Assembly: GCA_022648325.1 (NCBI GenBank)
Contig: JALCMG010000009.1
Location: forward strand, 36,977 to 100,976
Source: Olsenella sp.
GTDB lineage: Bacteria; Actinomycetota; Coriobacteriia; Coriobacteriales; Atopobiaceae
Direction: 5' to 3'
Length of the DNA: 64,000 nucleotides
In this document: in pieces, positions 34,178-41,228 of the stretch
How positions within the stretch are numbered: the first letter of the stretch is position 1
How the letters are laid out: each line of letters begins with the position of its first letter
Notes under the pieces: generated by a model
Told to the model about the DNA's origin: nothing
What the model saw: the letters and a program-made list of their open reading frames with translations, nothing else
Databases searched by the model: none
Made by a program: the position numbers and the translations under genes

Positions 34178-34357
34178 TTACGAGAGGAACTGGGACCTCA
34201 GCATCTCCAACCCGTTCTTTGTCCTGAAGACCTTGGATGCGGCGGACTCAGCCATGCGACGCCTGGCCTCCGGCCTTTCCGGCGCGTCTTTATAGATGTT
34301 TACCAGGAAGTCATATAGCACGCCTTTCTCGCGACTGCTACTTGTCGCGGCAATCAT
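34178..34357 (-). CDS. Small open frame (59 aa), possible gene remnant
   Basis: The only credible coding signal in the 340-bp gap before hypB. The frame runs from an ATG (MIAATSSSREK) to TAA and has balanced protein-like composition with a helical centre: DFLVNIYKDAPERPEARRRM and SKVFRTKNGLEMLRSQFLS. The RBS is poor, and an upstream stop lies eight codons before the ATG. It could be a small protein or the C-terminal relic of a larger gene. I recognise no family. The rest of the gap to hypB shows only AT-richer sequence that probably holds the hypB promoter. Confidence 0.35.
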   Translation of the reverse strand: MIAATSSSREKGVLYDFLVNIYKDAPERPEARRRMAESAASKVFRTKNGLEMLRSQFLS

Positions 34358-34496
34358 ATGACAGCTGGTGGGCCTTGCCAGTCAGAGAGGTTCGGGCGTC
34401 TCGAACGCGAAACCTTTAACCTTGGCACGGGGATTACTGTACACACCTGTTAGGATATGTTCATATGTGATGTAAACGAAATGTGAGGGGAAGGGC

Positions 34497-35168
34497 ATGG
34501 AGGAAGTCAAGGTAATCGAGCTCAAGGAGAGCGTCTTTGCCGACAACGATGCCGAGGCAGATCGCGTGCGGGAGGATCTAAAGTCCCGCGGGCAGTTTCT
34601 CCTCAACGTCATGAGCTCGCCGGGCTCCGGAAAGACCACCACCCTTACGCGTCTTATCAATCTGCTCAAGGGCGACTACCGGATTGGAGTGATGGAGGCC
34701 GATATCGATGGAGCCGTCGATACGGACCACATCATCTCCCAGACGGGCGCTCGTGCCATACAGCTCCACACGGGTGGCATGTGTCACCTTGACGCTGGCA
34801 TGACGCGTACCGGCATCGACTCCCTCGATGCCACCGGTCTCGATCTTGTTTTCCTTGAGAACGTCGGCAACCTCGTGTGCCCCGCGGAGTTCGATACCGG
34901 CGCTTCCAAAAACGCGGTGATTCTCTCCGTTCCCGAGGGCGATGACAAACCGCTCAAGTATCCCCTCATGTTCGAGAAGGCCGACGTCGTGCTTCTCAAC
35001 AAGATTGACGTCCTGCCGTACTTCGACTTCGACCTGGGCACGTTCGAGACCTACCTGAGGCAGCGCAACCCCCACTGCCAGCTCATCAAGATATCTGCCA
35101 AGACGGGCGAGGGAATGGAACAGCTCGCCGACTGGGTTCGTCACGAAATCGACCTCTGGAGGGCCTAA
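34497..35168 (+). CDS. hypB: Hydrogenase nickel-incorporation GTPase HypB
   Basis: A 223-aa SIMIBI GTPase that with HypA inserts Ni into NiFe enzymes. The P-loop is MSSPGSGKTT near residues 39-48. MEADIDGAVDTDHI, the metal-binding GGMCHLDAGM (Cys and His near 96), FLENVGNLVCPAEFD and the specificity motif LLNKIDVLPY follow. The N-terminal CxxCGC and His-rich nickel stores of some HypB are absent. The RBS GAGGGGAAGG is strong. The stop is 3 bp before the next gene. No hydrogenase structural gene or hypCDEF is in the window. Confidence 0.95.
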   Translation: MEEVKVIELKESVFADNDAEADRVREDLKSRGQFLLNVMSSPGSGKTTTLTRLINLLKGDYRIGVMEADIDGAVDTDHIISQTGARAIQLHTGGMCHLDAGMTRTGIDSLDATGLDLVFLENVGNLVCPAEFDTGASKNAVILSVPEGDDKPLKYPLMFEKADVVLLNKIDVLPYFDFDLGTFETYLRQRNPHCQLIKISAKTGEGMEQLADWVRHEIDLWRA

Positions 35169-35171
35169 GAG

Positions 35172-38078
35172 ATGCCGGAACAGTTCAAGACGCAGCGCTC
35201 CATCTACCAGAACGAGGCCGAGCGCAACGCGGCCGTGGCCAAGCTTGGCCGCAAGATCACCGACGTCGTGAAGCACAAGATTGGCGGCGTCAAGACCGAC
35301 GATCCCGAGTACTGGGGCCTCAAGGAGGTCCTCACCGACGAGATGGTCGACCTTGGCAACCGCATGAAGCTCCGGAAGTTCTACGACTTCGACGCCATGA
35401 TGGCCCTTGCCCCCGAGATCGAGCCAGCACATCTGCAGGAGCTTCTCGACGAGATGAGCGTCATCGGCATCCTCGAGTATGACTATGGCGACCACTACAA
35501 CGACGACGGCCCCATCGCGGATGCCCCGCGCACCAAGCGCTGGCGTCTGCCCTTCTTTGTGCCTGGCTCTGCCGAGCTCTTCAACTCGAGCAAGGACCGC
35601 ATAGACAAGAACCCCGCCGTCGCGAACTTCTTCGAGCGCATGACGTTCATCCCGCTTGCTGGCATCACCCAGATGGTCCCGCCCGGTGGTGACGGCATCG
35701 GCATGCACGTGATTCCCGTCGAAGAGGCTGTCAACTTCCAGAACGAGGCCGTTAAGCTCGAGCGCATCTCGTACTGGCTCAAGAAGTACGAGGGCCACAT
35801 CTCGGCGGGCATCTGCTCCTGCCGCTACTCGCGCACGAAGCTTGGCGAGGGCTGTGCCGATGACCCCGACGACTGGTGCATCCAGGTGGGTGACATGGCT
35901 GACTACACCGTGGAGACCGGCCGAGCGCACTACATCACGACCGAGGAGGCGCTCGAGATTCTCAAGCGCGCCGAGGACAACGGCTTTGTGCACCAGATCA
36001 CTAACATCGACGGCGAGAACAAGATCTTCGACATCTGCAACTGCGACGTGAAGATCTGCAACGCCCTGCGCACAAGCATGCTCTTCAACACGCCGAACCT
36101 CTCGCGTAGCTCCTTCACGGCGCGTGTGACGCCCGAGAACTGCGTCGCCTGCGGGCTCTGTGTTGAGTCCTGCCCGGCTGGTGCCGTGAAGCTTGGCCAG
36201 AAGCTCTGCCGCGCAAATGGCGAGCAGCCCAAGTACCCTCGCGCCATCCTGCCTGACGCCATCCACTGGGGCAAGTACGCATGGGACGAGAACTACCGCG
36301 ACACCGCCCGCATGCACAACACCTGGCCCACGGGCTCTGCCCCCTGCAAGGCCGCCTGCCCGGCACACGTCCCCGTGCAGGCCTATCTCCAGAAGGCCAA
36401 GGAGGGCAAGTATCAGGAGGCGGTCGAGCTCATCCGTACCATGAACCCGTTCCCCGCCGTGTGCGGTCGCATCTGCAACAAGCGCTGCGAGGACGCATGC
36501 ACATGCGGCACCATCGACGAGCCCGTTTCCATTGATGCCGTAAAGAAGTTCGTGGCCGACTATGACCTAGCGCAGGCAGAGCACGCCGTCCCAGGGCGCG
36601 CTGTGCCCTCGGTCCACGACCACTTCGACCAGAAGATCGCAATCATCGGCGCAGGTCCCGCCGGTCTCTCCTGCGCGTACTACCTGGCGCTTCTCGGCTA
36701 CTCGCCCGTCGTGTTCGAGAAGCACGAGCAGCCCGGTGGCATGATGATGTACGGCATCCCGTCCTACAAGCTCGAGAGGGACGTCCTTCTCGCCGAGGTC
36801 CAGATCATCAAGAGCCTTGGCGCCGAGATTCGCTGCGGCGTCGAGGTTGGCCGCGACATCACGCTCGACCAGCTGCGCGAGCAGGGCTTCAAGGCCTTCT
36901 TCGTGGCCGTGGGCTGCCAGGGCGGCAGGCGCCCTGGCGTTAAGGGTGACACCGCCCAGGGCACAGACGTTGCCGTGCACTACCTCGAGGACTCCATGGC
37001 CAAGGGAAATCCGGCGATGACGGGCGACGTCGTCGTAGTTGGCGGCGGCAACGTGGCCGTCGATTGCGCGCGCAACGCCAAGCGCCGTGGCGCGGCCAAC
37101 GTCACGATGGTCTCGCTCGAGCAGCGCGACGAGATGCCCGCCACCAACGCAGAGATCGCGGAGACGCTCGAGGACGGCGTTGCCGTGCAGAACGGCTGGG
37201 GCCCCAAGGAGGTCCTCGTCGATGAGTCCGGCCACGTGAAGGGCGTTGTGTTCAAGCGCTGCACGCAGGTCATCGACCCCAAGACCAAGCGCTTCTCGCC
37301 GCTCTACAACGAGGACGAGACCTTCACCGTGCCCTGCAGCCAGGTGGTCTTTGCCATTGGCCAGGCCATCGAGTGGGGCGGGCTCCTCGACGGTCGTTCG
37401 GTCACCTTCCACCATGGCAACTACCCGCAGGCAGACGCCCTCACATTCCAGACGGCCGACCAGGACATCTTTGTCGGTGGCGACGTTCTCACTGGCCCCA
37501 AGTTTGTGATTGACGCCATTGCTGCCGGCCACTACGCCGCCGAGTCGCTGCATCGCCGCGTGCAGGAGGGCGCGAGCATGACGATTGGTCGTGACCGCCA
37601 CAACTACCTCGAGTTCGACAAGGACGACCTTCTCATCGAGTCCTATGACAACGCGGGGCGCCAGGAGGAGGGCATGGATCCCGAGGGTGCCGACCGCTTC
37701 CGCGACACTCACCGCACGCTCACGGCCGAACAGGTGGCAATCGAGACCAAGCGCTGCCTGAGCTGCGGCGCCTCAGTCGTTGACCCCAACAAGTGCATTG
37801 GCTGTGGTATCTGCACTACCCGCTGCAAGTTCGACGCCATCCACCTCTACCGCGACCACCCCGAGATGACCGACATGCGCGTGGCCGAGGACAAGGTGAC
37901 AGGTCTTGCGAGCTACGCGATCAAGCGCGCGGCAAAGATTGTGGCCAATGCTGGTTCGGAGGAGGCAAAGGTCATGCGCGAGAAGCGCCGTGAGTACAAC
38001 CGCACGCACAAGGAGTTCAACCGCACGCACCCCTACACGGGCAACTCGAGCGATGAGTCGCGTGAGGAGGACGCGTAG
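35172..38078 (+). CDS. Multi-domain Fe-S / GltD-like NAD(P)H oxidoreductase
   Basis: A 968-aa fusion. Residues 1-310 hold a domain with ICSCR near 212, GFVHQITN and ICNCD near 288, a pattern of Fe-S-associated proteins that end GLVH-x-x-N...ICNCC. A ferredoxin motif CVACGLCVESCPAGA is near 323. A GltD-type segment follows: helical Fe-S domain CKAACPAHVPVQAYL near 392, FAD motif IAIIGAGPAGLSCAYYL near 489, and NAD(P) motif VVVVGGGNVAVDCARN near 619. A last ferredoxin domain CLSCGASVVDP...CIGCGICTTRC is near 862. It lies between hypB and hypA with 1-3 bp gaps, so it is co-translated with them. It is probably an electron-bifurcating or ferredoxin/NAD(P)H transfer subunit; the partner is unknown. 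Confidence 0.88.
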   Translation: MPEQFKTQRSIYQNEAERNAAVAKLGRKITDVVKHKIGGVKTDDPEYWGLKEVLTDEMVDLGNRMKLRKFYDFDAMMALAPEIEPAHLQELLDEMSVIGILEYDYGDHYNDDGPIADAPRTKRWRLPFFVPGSAELFNSSKDRIDKNPAVANFFERMTFIPLAGITQMVPPGGDGIGMHVIPVEEAVNFQNEAVKLERISYWLKKYEGHISAGICSCRYSRTKLGEGCADDPDDWCIQVGDMADYTVETGRAHYITTEEALEILKRAEDNGFVHQITNIDGENKIFDICNCDVKICNALRTSMLFNTPNLSRSSFTARVTPENCVACGLCVESCPAGAVKLGQKLCRANGEQPKYPRAILPDAIHWGKYAWDENYRDTARMHNTWPTGSAPCKAACPAHVPVQAYLQKAKEGKYQEAVELIRTMNPFPAVCGRICNKRCEDACTCGTIDEPVSIDAVKKFVADYDLAQAEHAVPGRAVPSVHDHFDQKIAIIGAGPAGLSCAYYLALLGYSPVVFEKHEQPGGMMMYGIPSYKLERDVLLAEVQIIKSLGAEIRCGVEVGRDITLDQLREQGFKAFFVAVGCQGGRRPGVKGDTAQGTDVAVHYLEDSMAKGNPAMTGDVVVVGGGNVAVDCARNAKRRGAANVTMVSLEQRDEMPATNAEIAETLEDGVAVQNGWGPKEVLVDESGHVKGVVFKRCTQVIDPKTKRFSPLYNEDETFTVPCSQVVFAIGQAIEWGGLLDGRSVTFHHGNYPQADALTFQTADQDIFVGGDVLTGPKFVIDAIAAGHYAAESLHRRVQEGASMTIGRDRHNYLEFDKDDLLIESYDNAGRQEEGMDPEGADRFRDTHRTLTAEQVAIETKRCLSCGASVVDPNKCIGCGICTTRCKFDAIHLYRDHPEMTDMRVAEDKVTGLASYAIKRAAKIVANAGSEEAKVMREKRREYNRTHKEFNRTHPYTGNSSDESREEDA

Positions 38079-38423
38079 ATGCACGAGCTTGGCATCGTCG
38101 TGCGCGTGATCGACATGGTCGAGGAGGCCGCTCGCAAGAACGGCGTGAGCAAGGTGGTGCGCGTTGACCTCGAGGTGGGCGAGGTCAGCACCATCGTGCC
38201 CAGCTACTTCCGCGACTGCTTCGAGTGGGCAAAGCTTCGCACCGAGCACATGCAGGAGTGTGAGCTCAACATGATCATCGTGGCGGGAATATCCTATTGC
38301 CGTGATTGCAAGAAGACCTACCGCACCACCGAGTACGGAAAGGCCTGCCCCGTCTGCGGCGGTCACAACACCTACCTTGTGACCGGCCGAGATGTGATGG
38401 TGAAGGACATCCAAGCTGTATAG
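38079..38423 (+). CDS. hypA: Hydrogenase nickel-incorporation protein HypA
   Basis: A 114-aa metallochaperone. MHE at the N-terminus provides the nickel-binding His2. The zinc site is formed by Cys74, Cys77, Cys90 and Cys93 (CRDC and CPVC). The length is normal. It starts directly after the flavoprotein stop. The three-gene unit ends here with a strong hairpin. Confidence 0.94.
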   Translation: MHELGIVVRVIDMVEEAARKNGVSKVVRVDLEVGEVSTIVPSYFRDCFEWAKLRTEHMQECELNMIIVAGISYCRDCKKTYRTTEYGKACPVCGGHNTYLVTGRDVMVKDIQAV

Positions 38424-38427
38424 GCGA

Positions 38428-38455
38428 GCGGCCCCGGGCGCAAACCCAGGGCCGC
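38428..38455 (+). terminator. Hairpin at the end of the hyp unit
   Basis: GCGGCCCCGGG pairs with CCCAGGGCCGC (one mismatch) around a 6-nt loop and is followed by the pyrimidine-rich CTTGCTCTGCT rather than a T-run. It is a possible but weak intrinsic terminator, located 5 bp after the hypA stop. Confidence 0.5.
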
Positions 38456-38488
38456 CTTGCTCTGCTCGTCGCGGGGCTTCTCTCCGCG

Positions 38489-38567
38489 GAGTTTAGCTCC
38501 CTTTCTTAAAACTATTTTCGGCTACCTGGGCAAACGTGGTAGTCGTTTAAGATAAGGAGCTAAACTC
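38489..38567. repeat. Palindromic intergenic element, copy C (79 bp)
   Basis: Third member of the family. The ends are GAGTTTAGC and GCTAAACTC, which differ from copy B yet remain exact complements. The inner arms CTTTCTTAAAAC and GTTTAAGATAAGG correspond to those of A and B. The centre keeps CTGGGCAAA. It lies between hypA and the HAD phosphatase gene, ending 55 bp before the latter. It is the most diverged copy. Confidence 0.83.
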
Positions 38568-38621
38568 TGGTGAGCGGCGTTGCGCGTCTTCTTGGTACGA
38601 CTGGCAGGCAGGGGAGGGAAC

Positions 38622-39272
38622 GTGGCCAAGGCGGTGCTCTTCGACCTCGACGGGACGCTTACCGCATCTGGCGAGGGAATCGTGAAGTCCGTCCAGTATG
38701 CTCTCGAGAAGATGGGGCGAGAGGTGCCGGACCCCTCTGCGCTCACGGTCTTCATTGGTCCGCCGCTCGTCCAGGAGTTCATGGACTTCTCTGGCATGTC
38801 GCACGAGGAGGCACTGCGGGCGCTCGAGCTCTATCGTGAGCGCTACACAACCGTTGGGCTCTTTGAGAACCACCCTTACCAGGGGATTGTCGAGCTTCTT
38901 GGCTCGCTGAGGACGACGGGCATCATCACCTGCGTGGCCTCGTCCAAGCCAGAACCATTCGTGCTGAGAATCCTCGACCGCTTTGGGATGACGGGCCTCT
39001 TTGACCAGGTGGTAGGGGCAACGCTGGACGAGAAGCGCACGTCGAAGGCTGACGTCATCAACGAGGCGCTCGTGCGTCTCAGTATGCGTGACGAGAAGAA
39101 CATGGTCACCATGGTGGGGGACCGCGCCCAAGACGCACGGGGCGCACGGGCTGCCTCGGTGGGATTCGTGGGCGTCACCTATGGATACGGATCTCGAGAA
39201 GAGCTTCTCGACGCTGGTGCCACAACGATAGTGGACACGGTCGATGAGCTGGGGCGCGTTCTTCTCGGGTAG
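38622..39272 (+). CDS. HAD hydrolase, phosphoglycolate-phosphatase (Gph)-like
   Basis: A 216-aa HAD phosphatase of the Gph/PGP group. Motif I is AVLFDLDGTLTASGEGI near residue 4, with the nucleophile and acid aspartates. Motif II is the Ser in CVASSKPEP. Motif III lysine lies in LDEKRTSKADVI, and motif IV is MVGDRAQDARGARA. The helical cap (ESVxYALEKMG-type, IGPPLVQEFMDFSGMS) is the C1 type. The start is GTG behind AGGGGAGGG. The substrate may be phosphoglycolate or a nucleotide; the family is not specific by sequence. Confidence 0.87.
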   Translation: MAKAVLFDLDGTLTASGEGIVKSVQYALEKMGREVPDPSALTVFIGPPLVQEFMDFSGMSHEEALRALELYRERYTTVGLFENHPYQGIVELLGSLRTTGIITCVASSKPEPFVLRILDRFGMTGLFDQVVGATLDEKRTSKADVINEALVRLSMRDEKNMVTMVGDRAQDARGARAASVGFVGVTYGYGSREELLDAGATTIVDTVDELGRVLLG

Positions 39273-39277
39273 TCCTC

Positions 39278-39463
39278 CTACGACGCCTGAGCAGCAAGAG
39301 CCTCCTGGAGGCACGCCTCGATGGCCCCCCTGCAGCGTCCGCACCGCGTTCCCGCTCCGGTAGCGCTCTCCACATCCTCGAGCGTCCTTGCGCCGTTGGC
39401 AACTGCCTGCGTGATGGTGACTGTAATGTCCGCCATGTCCATGGCACTCGTGATAATCTGCAT
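39278..39463 (-). CDS. BFD-like [2Fe-2S] small protein lacking the first cysteine pair
   Basis: A 61-aa protein. The second half is typical of the bacterioferritin-associated-ferredoxin-like fold: ARTLEDVESATGAGTRCGRCRGAIEACL, usual length but with only CxxC. The first half (MQIITSAMDMADITVTITQA) aligns with the region that normally carries CxC, but the cysteines are missing. The ATG follows GGAGAG. It is convergent with the HAD gene, 5 bp apart. It may be dimeric with a shared cluster, or nonfunctional. Confidence 0.65.
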   Translation of the reverse strand: MQIITSAMDMADITVTITQAVANGARTLEDVESATGAGTRCGRCRGAIEACLQEALAAQAS

Positions 39464-39601
39464 ACATACTTCTCTCCTTGTATCAAATATGTCTTGAAAA
39501 GTAGGATTCAGTCCTCAAGGTGGGACCGTACTTAATGTTACACACTCTATGGCATATGTCACAAAGGCCGCACAACGCTACAAGCACCCTAATCTTCACG
39601 C

Positions 39602-39637
39602 AAAAGCGCCCGGCGGCCATCTCTGGCAGCCGGGCGC
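39602..39637 (-). terminator. Terminator of the PadR/HAAS unit
   Basis: Read on the minus strand, GCGCCCGGC-T-GCCA pairs with TGGC-C-GCCGGGCGC around a 4-nt loop and is followed by four T. It lies about 20 bp after the stop of the HAAS-domain gene. In the 195-bp gap to the BFD-like gene nothing else is evident. Confidence 0.8.
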
Positions 39638-39658
39638 CCAGCTTTGACGTAGGATCAC

Positions 39659-40507
39659 CTACCTCGTAAAGCTTAGGCTCTGCGGGAGATGGGGGTAGCT
39701 AATCTTTCCCAAGAACCCGGCATTGACCGTGGGTAGGGGAGCCACCGTGTCAGGTGCAAAGCCGCAGGCAATAAGGCTGATGAGTGCCAGTGCCAGGCCC
39801 GCTCCGCAAATGATGCCGCCCACCACCATGAAGACGCGGAAGGTGTCAGGGTGACGCGACCACCAGAATGAGAGAGGTTCTGCGCTTAGAGAGCCTGCCT
39901 CGTCTCCCTTTGCCACGCGCACGAAGAAGTGAGCAACCCAGCGGCCAAATCGAATGGATGCCTGGTAAAGGATGCTCGACACCTGGATGGCAATGGGAGT
40001 CAAGAGCACAGCGGCACCGCCAATTGCAAGTGAGACCCCTCCATCCATTGCTCCGGCAACCCAGTTGCCCGATGTTGCTCCAAGAATGAACGCGATGATT
40101 GATGAGACGCCAAAGACATAGCCAGAGGCGACAAACGCCCACGCAGCAAGGATGAGGCTCCATAGGAGCACATACACCGCAACAGCCAGCATTGCGATAG
40201 CAAACACGACCGGCACCCAGGCGATGGCACCGAGGACGAGAAGTACTGTAACTAGCGCCGTTCTCTCATGGTTCTGCCGCAGGTTGCAGAAGCTCCGCTG
40301 GATGGTTGGCATACTCTCTACAACTGACGCTGCGGCAGCATCTACACTCCCAAAATCATTGACGGCAGCCTCCTCGTCCATCCCCGACTCGATGCGATCC
40401 CTGTATGCCTCGTACCAATACTCGCGGGCTTGGTCGATCTCTTTTGCACTAACGCCCCTCTTACGCAGGGTTTCTTCAAGCTCGGAATTCCACTGCTCGT
40501 AGCTCAT
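39659..40507 (-). CDS. DUF1700/HAAS-domain membrane protein
   Basis: A 282-aa membrane protein. The N-terminal 50 residues form the HAAS helical domain (MSYEQWNSELEETLRKRG, then AREYWYEAYRDRIESGMDEE and NDFGSVDAAAASVV). About six hydrophobic helices follow, ending in a short extracytoplasmic tail. HAAS proteins are almost always encoded directly downstream of a PadR regulator, as here with a 4-bp overlap. They are thought to be envelope stress or signalling proteins, but the biochemical role is unknown. Confidence 0.85.
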   Translation of the reverse strand: MSYEQWNSELEETLRKRGVSAKEIDQAREYWYEAYRDRIESGMDEEAAVNDFGSVDAAAASVVESMPTIQRSFCNLRQNHERTALVTVLLVLGAIAWVPVVFAIAMLAVAVYVLLWSLILAAWAFVASGYVFGVSSIIAFILGATSGNWVAGAMDGGVSLAIGGAAVLLTPIAIQVSSILYQASIRFGRWVAHFFVRVAKGDEAGSLSAEPLSFWWSRHPDTFRVFMVVGGIICGAGLALALISLIACGFAPDTVAPLPTVNAGFLGKISYPHLPQSLSFTR

Positions 40508-40818
40508 GACTGCGCTCCCTCACGGATGTAGGCCAGAATCTGGGTGATGCCTGCCTCTTCTTGCACAAAGTCCTGAAGGGCTGCCCGGCCTTTGTCGGTT
40601 ATCGTGTAGTACTTCCTGAGCCTGCCGTTATGCTCGCGGGTGTACTCCTCGAGCATCCCCTGCGTCTTGAGACGCTTGAGGATGGGGTAGAGCGTTGATT
40701 CGGAGAGCTCAAGTGTCGACGGAACATCCTTGATGATCTGGTAGCCGTATGAGTCCTCCCGCGCCAGCGCGGCAAGCACGCATATATCAAGGAAACCTCG
40801 TTTGAGCTGTGTTTCCAT
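40504..40818 (-). CDS. PadR-family transcriptional regulator
   Basis: A 104-aa winged-helix repressor. METQLKRGFLDICVLAALAREDSYGYQIIKDV is helix 1-2, LSESTLYPILKRLKTQGMLEEY is the recognition region and RLRKYYTITDKGRAAL is the wing. The ATG follows AAGGAGG. It is co-transcribed with the HAAS gene. It probably represses its own promoter through two dyad operators centred near 40960 and 40926. Its ligand is unknown. Confidence 0.92.
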   Translation of the reverse strand: METQLKRGFLDICVLAALAREDSYGYQIIKDVPSTLELSESTLYPILKRLKTQGMLEEYTREHNGRLRKYYTITDKGRAALQDFVQEEAGITQILAYIREGAQS

Positions 40819-40915
40819 GGTCCTCCTTCTTCTGGTTGGTGGAGCTGTCACGCGGGCGGGGGTCTACGGTCCTGCAGTAACGCAGACACTCCACTCGTTG
40901 CCCTGGCCAAGGGGG

Positions 40916-40936
40916 ATACTATGTGATACGTAGTAT
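40916..40936. promoter_or_regulatory. Putative PadR operator 2
   Basis: A 21-bp dyad with outer half-sites ATACTA and TAGTAT and an inner GT...AC pair. On the minus strand it lies just after the predicted transcription start. It has the same half-sites and spacing as operator 1, and the centres are 34 bp apart (about three helical turns), which fits side-by-side dimers on one DNA face. Confidence 0.75.
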
Positions 40937-40949
40937 ATTTCTGGCTACG

Positions 40950-40970
40950 ATACTATGCGTTACGTAGTAT
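40950..40970. promoter_or_regulatory. Putative PadR operator 1
   Basis: A 21-bp dyad with half-sites ATACTA and TAGTAT. It covers the -10 box and most of the spacer of the padR promoter, so bound repressor would block RNA polymerase. Confidence 0.78.
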
Positions 40971-40978
40971 TCCGTCAA
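40950..40978 (-). promoter_or_regulatory. padR promoter
   Basis: On the minus strand, TTGACG and TAGTAT are separated by exactly 17 bp, a near-consensus housekeeping promoter. The leader to the padR ATG is about 125 nt. The remaining 250 bp up to the permease gene on the other side holds nothing I can identify. Confidence 0.78.
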
Positions 40979-41228
40979 GAAGAATCTTTTCAGTAGTGAG
41001 AAATGATGGTTGCGGTCGACTTCGAAAACCTTCGACATGGTCATTCCACATTCGCATAAGAGCAATTCGCTTTCTGCGCCTTGGTTTGCCCCAGAATCCC
41101 CGCTGGCACGCGTTGGAAGTCCGCTCGCGGCGACTTAAAAGTGCGCCCCTTCTCCTTGCAAGCGCTTCGGGTCGAATATCTTCTCTGGTCGCATGACCTG
41201 CGCGTACATGGATGTGAGAGGAGAGGGA

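Noticed and set aside
34578..36368. Minus-strand open frame of 596 codons opposite hypB and the flavoprotein
   Set aside because: The sense frame shows continuous P-loop and Fe-S motifs. Long antisense frames are expected in GC-rich DNA, and this one has no recognisable domain.
31352..38567. The palindromic elements as ordinary rho-independent terminators
   Set aside because: None has a downstream T-run, the stems are too long and AT-rich, and copies B and C are not placed only after gene ends.
38547..39467. Minus-strand open frame of 306 codons with a His/Cys-rich start (GHGGHYSHHH)
   Set aside because: It lies opposite the HAD phosphatase gene, whose motifs are intact, and overlaps the BFD-like gene in another frame. 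The His-rich start is the out-of-frame reading of that gene.
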